A stretch of 64,000 nt of DNA from Rhizobium sp. NRK18. Lineage in GTDB: Bacteria; Pseudomonadota; Alphaproteobacteria; Rhizobiales; Rhizobiaceae. The notes under the pieces were generated by a model, which was not told the origin of the DNA, did no database searches, and saw nothing but the letters and a program-made list of their open reading frames with translations. Of the stretch, positions 26,856 through 36,008 are shown piece by piece. The position numbers were made by a program, and so were the translations under genes. Location of the stretch: the NCBI RefSeq assembly GCF_024385575.1, contig NZ_JANFMV010000001.1, positions 3,625,681-3,689,680 on the forward strand, given 5' to 3'. How positions within the stretch are numbered: position 1 is the stretch's first letter; each line of letters begins with the position of its first letter.

Positions 26856-27717
26856 TGGCGGGCGCGACCATGGCGAACTGCCCCATGACGACGCTGGCGA
26901 AGACGATCGCCATGCCGAGAAGCTTGATGCCGGAGAGCGCTTGATCGAGGAAGACCCAGCCGAGCAGGGTCGCGACGGTGGGGCTCAGCACGCCGAGCAG
27001 GGAGACGGCAGCCGGATTGATGCGGCTGATGCCGCGAAACAGCAGGAAATAGGGCAGCACGGTTCCGACAAGGCCGAGATAGAGGAAGCCGCCGATATTG
27101 CGCGCGGTCAGCATGGCGACCGGCGGCTCCAGGATGAACGTCAGCGGCACGAGGATCAGGCCGCCCATTGTCAATTGCCATGCGGTGAAGGTGAGGCTCG
27201 AGACCGGCGGTTGCCAGTAGCGGGACAGCACGACGCCGGTGGCCATGGAGAGTGCGCCGGCGAGCGCCGCGATGAAGCCGATCATGTCGAATTTTGCGCC
27301 CGGTCCGAGGACCAGCAGCGCGACTCCAAAAACACCTGCAGCGCAGGCCGCGACCGCCAGTGGCCGGATGCGGAAGCCGAGCGCGAAGCGGGCGATCACC
27401 ATGGCGGCGAGCGGCTGGATGGAGCCGACGGTCGCGGCCACGCCACCCGGCAGCCGGTAGGCGGAGATGAACAGCATGATGAAGAAGAAGGAGAAATTCA
27501 GCGTCGCCAGGATCGCCACGCGCAGCCACCAGACGCCCGTCGGCAGCTTGCGGACGATGGCGAGCAGCAGAAGGCCGGCCGGGAGCGCCCGCATCAGCGA
27601 AATGAAAACGGGGCGGTCCGGCGGCAGGAATTCGGTCGTGATGATGTAGCTGCTGCCCCAGATCATGAAGGCGATGGACGTGATCGCGAGATCCGGGAAG
27701 TTGGTGTCATCGTTCAT
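26836..27717 (-). CDS. EamA/DMT family transporter
   Basis: Ten-helix membrane protein of 293 residues from the drug/metabolite transporter superfamily, with two EamA repeats (residues about 10-140 and 150-285). Typical segments are FMIWGSSYIITTEFLPP near the start and GLVGTVLPYFLLFRGISRI with LSPTVATLLGWVFLDQALS in the second repeat. It probably exports a small metabolite or toxic compound. It is transcribed divergently from a MarR regulator, with two palindromic operators between them, so it is very likely the regulator's target. Confidence 0.9.
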   Translation of the reverse strand: MNDDTNFPDLAITSIAFMIWGSSYIITTEFLPPDRPVFISLMRALPAGLLLLAIVRKLPTGVWWLRVAILATLNFSFFFIMLFISAYRLPGGVAATVGSIQPLAAMVIARFALGFRIRPLAVAACAAGVFGVALLVLGPGAKFDMIGFIAALAGALSMATGVVLSRYWQPPVSSLTFTAWQLTMGGLILVPLTFILEPPVAMLTARNIGGFLYLGLVGTVLPYFLLFRGISRINPAAVSLLGVLSPTVATLLGWVFLDQALSGIKLLGMAIVFASVVMGQFAMVAPAKKAIPA

Positions 27718-27726
27718 GGCGCACCT

Positions 27727-27750
27727 ATTTATCTTGACTTCAAGATAAAT
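27727..27750. promoter_or_regulatory. Perfect 24-base palindrome, MarR operator 1
   Basis: Arms ATTTATCTTGA (27727-27737) and TCAAGATAAAT (27740-27750) are perfect inverted repeats around a 2-base centre. It lies 10 bases before the exporter's ATG, so occupancy would block its transcription or translation start. Shares the TCTTGA/TCAAGA core with operator 2. Confidence 0.8.
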
Positions 27751-27766
27751 CCATAGCTCCCACTTC

Positions 27767-27780
27767 TCTTGATATCAAGA
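27767..27780. promoter_or_regulatory. MarR operator 2
   Basis: TCTTGA (27767-27772), TA, TCAAGA (27775-27780): the same core as operator 1, with centres 35 bases apart. It is 23 bases before the marR ATG and would allow autoregulation. Confidence 0.75.
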
Positions 27781-27803
27781 TATTTTTATGGTGATGCTGC
27801 GAC

Positions 27804-28295
27804 ATGAAGAAAGATCACGTCGACGCCGTCATTGACCAATGGGCGCATGAACGTCCCGAACTCGATACCGAACCGATGGCTCTGCTGGGCCGGTTTGCCC
27901 GCGTCTACAGCCACCTCAGACGGCAACTGGACGATGTTTTCGATGAATACGGCCTCGACCAGGGCAAGTTCGACGTGCTGGCAACATTGCGCCGGGCGGG
28001 AGCGCCCTATCGCAAGAGCCCGGGCGAATTGCTGGCGGCGACCATGATCACCTCGGGGACGATGACCAACCGCATCGACCAGCTGGCCAAGCAGGGTCTC
28101 GTCGAGCGCATCGCCAACCCCGAGGACAAGCGCAGCGTGCTGATCGGCCTCACGGACAAGGGGTTTTCACTCATCGACGAGGCCGTCGGCGCGCATGTGA
28201 AGAACCAGCACCGGCTGGCGGCGCTCCTGAGCAACGAGGATCGCACGGCGCTGAACGATATCCTGCGGCGGTACCTGGCGGAATTCGAAAGCTGA
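27804..28295 (+). CDS. MarR family transcriptional regulator
   Basis: A 163-residue winged-helix repressor. The recognition region is seen in GKFDVLATLRRAGAPYRKSPGELLAATMITSGTMTNRID..(residues about 51-90; LLAATMITSGTMTNRI is the recognition helix), then the wing NPEDKRSVLIGLTDKG near 102-117. Such proteins usually respond to small aromatic or oxidising ligands. It is divergent from an EamA exporter, and both promoters carry matching TCTTGA/TCAAGA palindromes, so it likely represses itself and the exporter. Inducer unknown. Confidence 0.92.
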   Translation: MKKDHVDAVIDQWAHERPELDTEPMALLGRFARVYSHLRRQLDDVFDEYGLDQGKFDVLATLRRAGAPYRKSPGELLAATMITSGTMTNRIDQLAKQGLVERIANPEDKRSVLIGLTDKGFSLIDEAVGAHVKNQHRLAALLSNEDRTALNDILRRYLAEFES

Positions 28296-28316
28296 CGTCG
28301 CGCGCGGCCTGATCCG

Positions 28317-29783
28317 TCAGAACAGGCTTCCCTGTTTCGGTGGATCGGTCTTCACGGGCTTTGCCGGCGCCTTCCTTGGAGCAGGCTTCGGCGGTGGCGT
28401 CTCCGAGCCGCCGACCTCACCCGCCACTGCCTGCACACGTCCATCGGCGAACTCGACCTGGAAAGCCTGTCCTTCGGAAAGCATGGTTGCACGCGGCAGC
28501 GGCCGGTTTTCGGCATCGCGGATGACGGCGTAACCACGCGCCAGCACATTCTTGTAGGACAGGGAGTTCAGGACGCGGCCATGGGCCGCCAGCGCGTCCT
28601 TGCGCCTCGCAATGCGGATATCGATCGCCCCGTCGGCACGCGCCGACAATGTCTGCACCCGGTCGCGCGACCGTTCCATATGGCCGAGCAGGCGCACCGG
28701 CAGCGTGGCGAGGCCGGAGGCGGCCCGCTCATAGCTGCGTCGCTTGTTGATCGTGCTGAGTTCCAGCCCCCTTCCTAGGCGGGCTGCCGCTTCATCGAAG
28801 CGCCGGCGCGGCAAGGCCAGCAATTGGTCCAGCGAAGGCAGGGCACGCACGAGCGCCCGCAGCGCCTGGCCGCGATTGTCCATCTGCCGGGAGACCGCCC
28901 CTTGCAGGCGTGCCGAAAGGCTTGCGACTTCCGCTTCCAGCTCCGCCTTGACCGGAACGGCGATTTCCGCAGCGCCTGTCGGCGTCGGGGCGCGGATGTC
29001 GGCGGCATGATCGATCAGCGTCCAGTCGGTTTCGTGTCCGACGGCCGAGATCAGCGGAATGGTGCTTTCGGCAGCCGCCCGCACGACAATCTCGTCGTTG
29101 AAGCTCCAGAGATCCTCCAGGCTGCCGCCGCCGCGCGCGACGATCAGCACATCCGGCCGCGCGATCGGCCCGCCGGGCACAAGCGCATTGAAGCCGCGAA
29201 TGCCGTTCGCCACCTCCTCGCCCGATCCCTCGCCCTGAACCTTGACCGGCCAGACGACGACATGGACCGGAAAGCGGTCCGAGATACGGTGCAGGATATC
29301 GCGAATGACCGCACCGGTCGGCGAGGTGACGACACCGATCACACGCGGCAGGTAGGGAAGCGGCTTCTTGCGCTCCTGATCGAACAGTCCCTCGGCGGCA
29401 AGCTTGCGGCGGCGCTCATCCAGAAGCGCCATCAGCGCGCCGGCACCGGCGGGTTCCAGGGTCTCGATGATGATCTGATATTTCGACGAACCGGGAAAGG
29501 TGGAAACCTTGCCGGTGGCGATCACCTCCATGCCTTCCTCCGGCTTGAAGCGGAGCCGTGTGAAGTTTCCCCGCCAGATGACGGCGTCGATGCGCGCCTT
29601 GTCGTCCTTCAGGGTGAAATAGGCATGGCCGGAGGAATGGGGGCCGCGATAGCCGGAAATCTCGCCGCGCACGCGCACCTGATCGAACGCCGTCTCGATC
29701 GTGCGCTTGATCGAGCCGGAGAGTTCGGAGACGGAATATTCGGCCAGGTTGGAGGGCGAATCGGTATCGAAAATGTTGCTCAT
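28317..29783 (-). CDS. xseA: Exodeoxyribonuclease VII large subunit XseA
   Basis: Large subunit of the ssDNA-specific exonuclease VII, acting with XseB in mismatch repair and damaged-DNA clearance. The 488-residue protein has the N-terminal OB domain ([21 protein letters not shown] near residues 40-60), the catalytic-domain core ([21 protein letters not shown] near 212-232; [13 protein letters not shown] near 245-257), a long coiled-coil region and a C-terminal Pro/Lys/Ala-rich tail ending QGSLF. xseB is not in the window. Convergent with marR; 171 bases divide it from the divergent PilZ gene. Confidence 0.95.
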   Translation of the reverse strand: MSNIFDTDSPSNLAEYSVSELSGSIKRTIETAFDQVRVRGEISGYRGPHSSGHAYFTLKDDKARIDAVIWRGNFTRLRFKPEEGMEVIATGKVSTFPGSSKYQIIIETLEPAGAGALMALLDERRRKLAAEGLFDQERKKPLPYLPRVIGVVTSPTGAVIRDILHRISDRFPVHVVVWPVKVQGEGSGEEVANGIRGFNALVPGGPIARPDVLIVARGGGSLEDLWSFNDEIVVRAAAESTIPLISAVGHETDWTLIDHAADIRAPTPTGAAEIAVPVKAELEAEVASLSARLQGAVSRQMDNRGQALRALVRALPSLDQLLALPRRRFDEAAARLGRGLELSTINKRRSYERAASGLATLPVRLLGHMERSRDRVQTLSARADGAIDIRIARRKDALAAHGRVLNSLSYKNVLARGYAVIRDAENRPLPRATMLSEGQAFQVEFADGRVQAVAGEVGGSETPPPKPAPRKAPAKPVKTDPPKQGSLF

Positions 29784-29954
29784 GGCGCCATCATGCCGAA
29801 GCCGCGTAGCACTGAACAGTGGCCTGCCGGCTTCCCCGCCCTTTGGTTGCCAGTCTGGTCGAGGGCTGCAACCAATTGGTTAAATATCATTAAACTTTGA
29901 TTTATTTTCATCTTATATAACTTATCGCAGGTGATATTTCACAGGCTAATTCTA

Positions 29955-30296
29955 ATGGGTCAAAAGCAACATTTTCTCAGCCGGTTGGTGGAAGCCGACC
30001 GACGCGAGACAGAGCGGCGAAATGTGAAGCTGCCGGGCAAGATCTTCTATCTGAAGAAGGGGCTTCGCGGATATTCATCACAGGACTGCATGCTGCTGAA
30101 CATTTCCGAAGGCGGCTCCATGATCAAGCTCGTCGCGCCAAGCGCCGTGCCGGAGCACTTCTATCTCGTTATCGAGGGCGTGCAGGCAAAATTTCCCTGT
30201 GTGCTGATGGGCAAGGGTGGCGAAACAGTCAATCTTCGTTTCGCGCAGGATCTGCCCACGACTTTCGTCGCCCAGTTGGCCAAGCCGCGCTTCTAG
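29955..30296 (+). CDS. PilZ domain protein (c-di-GMP receptor candidate)
   Basis: Single-domain PilZ protein of 113 residues. The two c-di-GMP-binding elements are both visible: RxxxR as RRETERR near residues 17-23 and D/NxSxxG as NISEGGSM near 50-57. It therefore should bind c-di-GMP and act as a small effector, perhaps on motility or exopolysaccharide. Start ATG 29955 is chosen; GTG 29931 in the same frame is possible, and neither has a strong ribosome site. The upstream region is AT-rich (TTTATTTTCATCTTATATAAC). Confidence 0.87.
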   Translation: MGQKQHFLSRLVEADRRETERRNVKLPGKIFYLKKGLRGYSSQDCMLLNISEGGSMIKLVAPSAVPEHFYLVIEGVQAKFPCVLMGKGGETVNLRFAQDLPTTFVAQLAKPRF

Positions 30297-30337
30297 GTGC
30301 CGCCACACACCTCACCTCGGCACCACTGCCTATAAGG

Positions 30338-32182
30338 TTACGATCCGGAACGCACCTCGTAGATGCGGATGCCCGACTTCGGATCCGCAGGAAGGGCGCG
30401 GAGATAGCTCGGCACGTCACCCTTGGCCAGTTCGGCATAGAGCCCGTCCGGCTCGAGCGTCATGAGATACTCCGTCTGTGGATCGGTGCCGCAGAAGGCG
30501 ATGTACCTGACATTCGCGTTCCGTAGCAAGGCTTCGGCCTTGCCCGGCTGCGCCATGCCGATATGCAACTCCGCCAGCATGCCGCCGACATTGCGGTGAT
30601 ATGGAGCGGACAGAACGCGGTGCCGGGTGAAGCGCAGGATCGGCGCGCCGACATTCGACGCACTGGCGACATTGCCGGCGGGGAGAGATGCAAGCTGCTG
30701 CATTTCGTCCCTCGTGCGGCAGGTCAGCCCGGCGCCGTCCTTGCCATCCATCGCGACGTCGACGCCCCGCAGCTTCTTGTAGACAGGCTCGACAAGCCCC
30801 CAGGTGGAAACGGCGGAAAGAAGGACCGTCGCAACGAAGACAAGGCCCAGACCGAGGTTCTGAGGCTCCCGCCTTGATTTCGCGTGAAGCTCGCCGGCGA
30901 GCACGGACAATGGCAACAGCGCGAGAAAATTGGCGAAGAACATGGAGCGCAGCTGAATGCAGCCGATGACCAGATTGACCAGCACGAGGGCCAGCATCGT
31001 CAGATGCATCCCGACGCGGTCGCGGAGATACAGCCGGGTGAGGCAGACCGCGACGGCGAAGACCGGAACGGCATAATAAAGCCCGATGCTTTCTGGCGCG
31101 AAACGCGCTTCGGACACGATCGACTGTGCCTCGGTCACCGAATTCAGCCAAAGCTTGACGAGCATCGGATCGAGATCGGCAAGCGGGTTGTGCAGGCATT
31201 GCGGCGCGATCACCAATGCCCCCGTCGTAACGGCCACACCGACACCGGCAAGGGCCGCCAGTCGCACCGGAAAGCGCGCTTCCCCAGCAAAGCGGGCCGC
31301 AAGAAACAGCGATGCTCCGCCGATCGCAGTCAGGGAAAAGAAGCCGAGCGAAAGATTGTCACAGGTAACGACGGAATAGCGCGCCGGCGGAATCGTCAGG
31401 AAAAACGCCGCGCTGATCGTCGCCAGCAGCGACAGACCGAAGGACTGGGCCGCGACAGACATGTCGTGGCGGCCCTCCCAGAGCCAGTGCAGCGCGACCA
31501 TGGCGCAGACGGCGGCGATGAACGGTGTCGTTTCCGCACCGATGGCGATCGCCACGCCGGCGCAGACACCCGCGACGGCATAGCTCACCGCTCTCCTTGC
31601 GGGATCGAGGAGCATCGCGGCAATCAGCCCCACGAGCACCAGCTGGGCATTGTGATGGTCGATCGCGCCCGGCCGGAAGCGTCCGAACAGCACTGTCGCG
31701 AAGATATTGAGCAGGAGAGCCGCATGCAGCGCACGCATGCCGCCGGCCCGGATCGCCGCGAGACCGAGGGTGAACTGAAGGGCGACGGCGAGCAAGAGCG
31801 GCCAGGCGGCGACGCCGGCGATCTCCGCGTTTTCCGGAGACAGGAACAGCGAGAAAAAGGAGATGAGGGCGGCAATCGGCAGATCGATGAAGCGCGACCA
31901 GTGCATGAGCACGCCGCCGTCGAGGCCGAGGCGGTATTGCATCAAGTCGAACCAGCCCTGACCATTGAGGAAATCGCGGACTTCGACCAGCCGCAGGGCA
32001 TCGTCATTGTCGGGCCCAAGGTAATCGGTTGCCTTGAACCAGGTCATGGCCACGAGAACCGCAACGAGCACCAGCGCGTAGAACAGGCAGACCGGACCGT
32101 ACGTGTTGCGGAAGAAGGTCTTCGACCGTGATGGCGACCCGCGATGTAGGGCAGTTTCAGACATCCCGACCAAATCCGTCAT
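30338..32182 (-). CDS. GT-C fold membrane glycosyltransferase-like protein
   Basis: Polytopic membrane protein of 614 residues with about twelve transmembrane helices and a C-terminal soluble domain of about 150 residues. It carries two features of GT-C lipid-linked-sugar transferases (STT3/PglB/GtrC-like): an acidic motif in the first outer loop (GPDNDDALRLVE near residue 55-66) and RPGAIDHHNAQL near 170-181, resembling the DHH of STT3-type enzymes. ATG 32182 follows GGAAAG. It is divergent from a GT2-GtrA operon that could supply its polyprenyl-phosphate sugar, so it may be the GtrC-like transferase. Acceptor unknown. Confidence 0.72.
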   Translation of the reverse strand: MTDLVGMSETALHRGSPSRSKTFFRNTYGPVCLFYALVLVAVLVAMTWFKATDYLGPDNDDALRLVEVRDFLNGQGWFDLMQYRLGLDGGVLMHWSRFIDLPIAALISFFSLFLSPENAEIAGVAAWPLLLAVALQFTLGLAAIRAGGMRALHAALLLNIFATVLFGRFRPGAIDHHNAQLVLVGLIAAMLLDPARRAVSYAVAGVCAGVAIAIGAETTPFIAAVCAMVALHWLWEGRHDMSVAAQSFGLSLLATISAAFFLTIPPARYSVVTCDNLSLGFFSLTAIGGASLFLAARFAGEARFPVRLAALAGVGVAVTTGALVIAPQCLHNPLADLDPMLVKLWLNSVTEAQSIVSEARFAPESIGLYYAVPVFAVAVCLTRLYLRDRVGMHLTMLALVLVNLVIGCIQLRSMFFANFLALLPLSVLAGELHAKSRREPQNLGLGLVFVATVLLSAVSTWGLVEPVYKKLRGVDVAMDGKDGAGLTCRTRDEMQQLASLPAGNVASASNVGAPILRFTRHRVLSAPYHRNVGGMLAELHIGMAQPGKAEALLRNANVRYIAFCGTDPQTEYLMTLEPDGLYAELAKGDVPSYLRALPADPKSGIRIYEVRSGS

Positions 32183-32317
32183 CTTTCCGGACCTTCCGCT
32201 TGTTCTTGAGACGCCCGAAACCTAGCCTTAACCTTCTCAAGAAATAGTAAAACGGATGATCATATCTGCGCAGGCGCTGCGCGCGCGTTGAACGCCAACC
32301 TCGATCGAGCGGACATT

Positions 32318-33364
32318 ATGGGGCAATCCGACACCATCGCCTACAGCATTGCGGTTCTCTTGCCGTGCTACAATGAAGGGCTGACGATCGCGGACGTCGT
32401 CAGCGGCTTCAAGCGAACGCTGCCGGGCGCCGACATCTATGTCTACGACAACAATTCGACCGACGACACAGCGCGCAAGGCCAAGCAGGCGGGCGCGGAG
32501 GTCGTGCGCGAGCGCAGGCAGGGCAAGGGCCATGTCGTCCGGCGCATGTTTTCCGATATCGATGCCGACATCTACATCATGGCCGACGGCGACGGGACAT
32601 ACGCACCGGAAGACGCCGAGGAGCTTGTCCGCACACTGCTGACCGAACGCGCCGACATGGTGGTCGGCACGCGCCGCGGCGTGCATGACGATGCCGGCCG
32701 CCAGGGGCATGCTTTCGGCAACCGCATCTTCAACATCCTGTACCGGACGATCTTCGGCACCGATTTCACCGACATCTTTTCCGGCTACCGGGCCTTCTCG
32801 CGGCGCTTCGCCAAGAGTTTCCCGGCGGTCTCCGATGGCTTCGAGATAGAGACCGAAATGTCGGTTCACGCATCCCGGCTGAAGATGCCGGTCTGCGAGC
32901 TGGAGCTGGATTACGGGCGCCGGCCCGAGGGCTCGCATTCGAAGCTCTCGACCTTCAAGGACGGCGGCAAGATCCTCTGGATGTTCGCCATGCTGATGAA
33001 GGAGACCCGGCCCTTCGTCTTCTTCAGCATCATCAGCGCCTTCTTCATGGCGGCGAGCCTCGCCTTCATGACGCCGGTACTGCTGGAATATTTCGAGACC
33101 GGTCTCGTCGACCGTCTGCCGACCTGGGTCCTGTCGATGGCGCTGATGATGATCTCGTTCATGGTCTTCACCGCCGGGCTCATCCTCGATTCGGTCGCGC
33201 GGTCGCGCGCGGAGCAGTTGCGCATCCACTACATGCGGCTGCCTGCCCTGTCGGCGCATGAAAGCCGAAAGGCTGATCGAAACGGCGCCTCGGCTCCAGG
33301 CCAATCGTCGCCGACAAAGACATCCGCGGACACGGGGAAACGGCGCAAGGTCAGGGCTGCATGA
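32318..33364 (+). CDS. Family 2 glycosyltransferase, polyprenyl-phosphate sugar synthase (GtrB/DPM1-like)
   Basis: A 348-residue protein: GT2 domain with IAVLLPCYNEG near residues 11-21, YDNNSTDDTA near 42-51 and the metal-binding DGDGTY near 88-93, then two C-terminal transmembrane helices (about residues 230-295) and a basic tail. This layout matches enzymes that transfer a sugar from a nucleotide donor to undecaprenyl phosphate. The stop overlaps the GtrA start (ATGA), a coupling typical of gtr operons. ATG 32318 is preferred over TTG 32288, though no strong ribosome site is visible. Confidence 0.87.
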   Translation: MGQSDTIAYSIAVLLPCYNEGLTIADVVSGFKRTLPGADIYVYDNNSTDDTARKAKQAGAEVVRERRQGKGHVVRRMFSDIDADIYIMADGDGTYAPEDAEELVRTLLTERADMVVGTRRGVHDDAGRQGHAFGNRIFNILYRTIFGTDFTDIFSGYRAFSRRFAKSFPAVSDGFEIETEMSVHASRLKMPVCELELDYGRRPEGSHSKLSTFKDGGKILWMFAMLMKETRPFVFFSIISAFFMAASLAFMTPVLLEYFETGLVDRLPTWVLSMALMMISFMVFTAGLILDSVARSRAEQLRIHYMRLPALSAHESRKADRNGASAPGQSSPTKTSADTGKRRKVRAA

Positions 33365-33735
33365 AACGGCTGATCTGGTTCGCCATCGCCGGCGGCAGCG
33401 GCTTCGTCACCGATGCTGCCGTCCTGGCGCTGCTGTTGCACGCGACCTCGCTCGATCCGTTCTCGGCCCGGCTGATCGCCATCGCCGTCGCCATGTGCGT
33501 CACCTGGCTCCTGAACCGGACATTCACCTTCGGCAAATCCGGACGCCATGTGCTGTCTGAGGGTGCGCGTTACGGCGGCGTCGGCGTGACGTCCGCGATC
33601 CTCAACTACGCGATCTATTCGGCCGTTCTCATCGCCTTTCCGACCGTCCCGCCGCTCGCGGCCCTCGTTATCGCCTCTGCCGCCGCAATGGCATTCAGCT
33701 ACTTCGGCTATTCCCGCTTCGTCTTCCGCAGATAG
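33361..33735 (+). CDS. GtrA family membrane protein (putative lipid-linked sugar flippase)
   Basis: A 124-residue protein with four transmembrane helices and the GtrA signature (FAIAGGSGFVTDAAVLALLL at residues 6-25; TWLLNRTFTFGKSG near 48-61; YFGYSRFVFRR at the end). GtrA proteins are thought to flip undecaprenyl-phosphate-linked glucose or similar sugars across the inner membrane. It is translationally coupled to the GT2 gene and convergent with a nucleotidyltransferase gene 3 bases away. The role in this organism is inferred from the family. Confidence 0.9.
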   Translation: MKRLIWFAIAGGSGFVTDAAVLALLLHATSLDPFSARLIAIAVAMCVTWLLNRTFTFGKSGRHVLSEGARYGGVGVTSAILNYAIYSAVLIAFPTVPPLAALVIASAAAMAFSYFGYSRFVFRR

Positions 33736-33738
33736 GCT

Positions 33739-34341
33739 CTACCACGGCTCGACGGTCACTTCCGGCCACAGCGATACCGCCCTTTCCGCCTTGCGTTCAT
33801 GGGTCTCGCGGTTGTCGTAATAGCGGTTCGGTCGGATGCGGAAGGAGAACAGGTCGTCGAGGCCGTAAGGCGCTGTGATTTGAAGATCGCCGGCCGTGTC
33901 CAGGCGGGCACCGACGCAATAGGCAACCGACGAGAAACGGGATACGGCATCGCGGCAGTCCGCGATCGGTTCGATGTCGAACCCGAAGTGCTGGCCGAAC
34001 CACAGGTGCACCCGCGCCTGGTTGCGCACCTCCGCAGGCACCGCCATGTCGGAGAACACGCCTGCCGCGCGTCTGATGACATAATCCTCCGCCTCAAAGG
34101 TGAGATCGTCATCGTCGAAATAGAAGATGTCGACGTCCTTGATGCCGTGGCGAGACGGACGGTCCGTCAGACGGTTCCAGACCATGTTGTAGAGGGCACC
34201 GGCAACGATCCAGCTATCCGGCAGACGCATGCCGTCGAGCCGATGCAAGGCTTCAACAAGCCAATCCTCCGACAGGATGATGTCCTTGAGCGCGGCGGTC
34301 TGTTCTTCCGGCGCGGCCCCGGCGAAGCGAAGATGGGTCAT
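33739..34341 (-). CDS. Nucleotidyltransferase family protein (NTP_transf_6/DUF925)
   Basis: A 200-residue protein of the DUF925 / NTP_transf_6 group. It shows a nucleotidyltransferase-like core: SWIVAGALYNMVWNRLT near residues 43-59 followed by the acidic IKDVDIFYFDDDDLTFEAED near 67-86, whose Asp pair should bind metal. Biological substrate is unknown. ATG 34341 is the only start between the coding part and the upstream oxidoreductase gene; the longer frame to 34575 would overlap that gene. Same strand as the oxidoreductase, 52 bases apart, so possibly one transcript. Confidence 0.82.
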   Translation of the reverse strand: MTHLRFAGAAPEEQTAALKDIILSEDWLVEALHRLDGMRLPDSWIVAGALYNMVWNRLTDRPSRHGIKDVDIFYFDDDDLTFEAEDYVIRRAAGVFSDMAVPAEVRNQARVHLWFGQHFGFDIEPIADCRDAVSRFSSVAYCVGARLDTAGDLQITAPYGLDDLFSFRIRPNRYYDNRETHERKAERAVSLWPEVTVEPW

Positions 34342-34393
34342 GCTGCCGAAGACAGCATGATTCCCGTCATGGGCGCAAAGCCGGAATGAGCGC

Positions 34394-35380
34394 TCAGACC
34401 GCTTCCCAGCCGTCCTTCTCGCTGGCGCGGTAGATGGCGTCGATGAAGAGCTGGCTCTTCCTGGAGCTTTCCAGCGTGACGACTTCGGCGTCTTCGCCGG
34501 CCGCCGCACGCGCGAAGGCTTCCGCCTCCAGACGATACTGGCGGCAGTCCTGATAGCGATAGAGGCGCGATTCACCGTGGCTCTGGTTGGTCACCTCGAT
34601 CTCTTCCGCGCCGTAGCGATCGGCATTGAACGGTGACTTGACCTCGATGAAGCCTTCCGTGCCGTGGAAGACCATGACCTGGCGGGCGGCAAGCTGGGTG
34701 GAAATGTAGAAGCTCAGTTCGAACGAGCCGAAATCGGCCCGGACGGACGAGTAGATGTCGGTGCCGAATTCCGGATCGCGCTCGGTCGTCGCCTGCACGC
34801 GCAGCGGCTCAATGCCGGTGGAGAAGCGGGTCGTGATCGTCGGGTAGACGCCGATATCCGGGAGACCGCCGCCGCCGAGCGCCGGGATGTTGCGCATGTT
34901 GCCGGGATCGCGGTTGAAATAGGTGAAGGCGCCCTGGACATGGCGCAGCTTGCCGATCGCGCCTTCAGACAGCAGCGAACGGACCTTCCGCCAGACCGGC
35001 GAATAGGTGACCATATAAGCTTCGGAAATCAGCACCTTGTTGCGGTCGCGCGCGGCGATGACCTCGTCGATCTCGGCGGCCTTCAGCGCGATCGGCTTTT
35101 CGCAGAGAACATGCTTGCCGGCGTCGGCGGCCTTGATCGACCATTCGATATGCTGGGCGGTCGGCAGCGGAATGTAGACGGCGTCGATGACGTCGGAGGC
35201 CAGCATTTCCTCATAGGAGCCGAAGGCATGCGGGACGGAGAAGCGGTCAGCCATGGCGCGCGCCTTCGACAGATCACGGCTGGCAATGGCCGTCACCACG
35301 CAGTTCTCGGCGTCCTGAATGGCCGGAACGACCAGTTCACGGCCGATCTTGGCCGTCGAGAGAATTCCGAAACGCAGCAT
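34394..35380 (-). CDS. Gfo/Idh/MocA family oxidoreductase
   Basis: NAD(P)-dependent sugar or polyol dehydrogenase family, 328 residues. The Rossmann start [19 protein letters not shown] at residues 3-21 is followed by the conserved [11 protein letters not shown] near 95-105 (the family's E-K-P) and a C-terminal beta-sheet domain with [13 protein letters not shown] near 168-180, where the Asp and downstream catalytic residues lie. Substrate not deducible. It has a clear promoter-sized gap to the divergent acetyltransferase gene. Confidence 0.92.
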   Translation of the reverse strand: MLRFGILSTAKIGRELVVPAIQDAENCVVTAIASRDLSKARAMADRFSVPHAFGSYEEMLASDVIDAVYIPLPTAQHIEWSIKAADAGKHVLCEKPIALKAAEIDEVIAARDRNKVLISEAYMVTYSPVWRKVRSLLSEGAIGKLRHVQGAFTYFNRDPGNMRNIPALGGGGLPDIGVYPTITTRFSTGIEPLRVQATTERDPEFGTDIYSSVRADFGSFELSFYISTQLAARQVMVFHGTEGFIEVKSPFNADRYGAEEIEVTNQSHGESRLYRYQDCRQYRLEAEAFARAAAGEDAEVVTLESSRKSQLFIDAIYRASEKDGWEAV

Positions 35381-35509
35381 GTTGACCTCCTAAGTCCCTG
35401 TTTCGCGGCAACTTAGTTTCGGCGTCCCCCAAAGGCAATGCCGGCGACGGCGAATTGACAGCGCCGGCCGGCATCCGTACCGGTTTTCGGAAACATGGAG
35501 GCAAGACCG

Positions 35510-35953
35510 ATGAGCGTGACGATCCGGAATGTGAGCCCTGCGGACGAGAAACAGTGGCGCGCCCTTTGGGATGCCTATCTCACCTTCTACAGGACGGATC
35601 TCAGCGAAGACGTGACCGCCTCCACATGGTCGCGCATTCTCGATCCCGGCTCGCGGGTCTCGATCAGGGTCGCCGATGTTGACGGCCGCCTGGCCGGCTT
35701 CGCCATCCATCACTTTCACGATTCGACCTGGAGCATTGCGCCCGATTGCTATCTGGAAGATCTCTTCGTCGAGGAAAGCTTTCGCGGCCAGGGCGTCGGG
35801 CGCGCGTTGATCGAGGACCTGATCGCGCTCTCACGGGAACGCGGCTGGTCGCGGCTCTACTGGCACACCGAAACCGACAATACCGCCGCCCGGCGGCTTT
35901 ATGACACCTTCGCCGGCGCCGACGATTACGTGCGCTATCGCATCAAGGTGTGA
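35510..35953 (+). CDS. GNAT family N-acetyltransferase
   Basis: A 147-residue acetyl-CoA-dependent acetyltransferase. The acetyl-CoA pyrophosphate-binding motif A is YLEDLFVEESFRGQGVGRALI near residues 82-102 (the Q/R-x-x-G-x-A loop is RGQGVGRA), with the motif B helix NTAARRLYDTF near 124-134. The ATG is preceded by GGAGGC. Acceptor unknown; the sequence resembles diamine/polyamine acetyltransferase-like members only in general form. It stands between two unrelated genes. Confidence 0.88.
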   Translation: MSVTIRNVSPADEKQWRALWDAYLTFYRTDLSEDVTASTWSRILDPGSRVSIRVADVDGRLAGFAIHHFHDSTWSIAPDCYLEDLFVEESFRGQGVGRALIEDLIALSRERGWSRLYWHTETDNTAARRLYDTFAGADDYVRYRIKV

Positions 35954-36008
35954 CTTCGCTCCACGGCTGGTAACCGTCGCGTAAGGTCTCGCCGCCTAGC
36001 CTGCTCGC

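Noticed and set aside
29880..29893. CtrA site before the PilZ gene
   Set aside because: The two TTAA words are six bases apart instead of seven, so it does not meet the consensus.
30884..32131. 415-codon plus-strand open frame opposite the GT-C membrane protein
   Set aside because: Its product is extremely rich in Arg, Glu, Gln and His, the mirror image of a membrane protein; no ribosome site.
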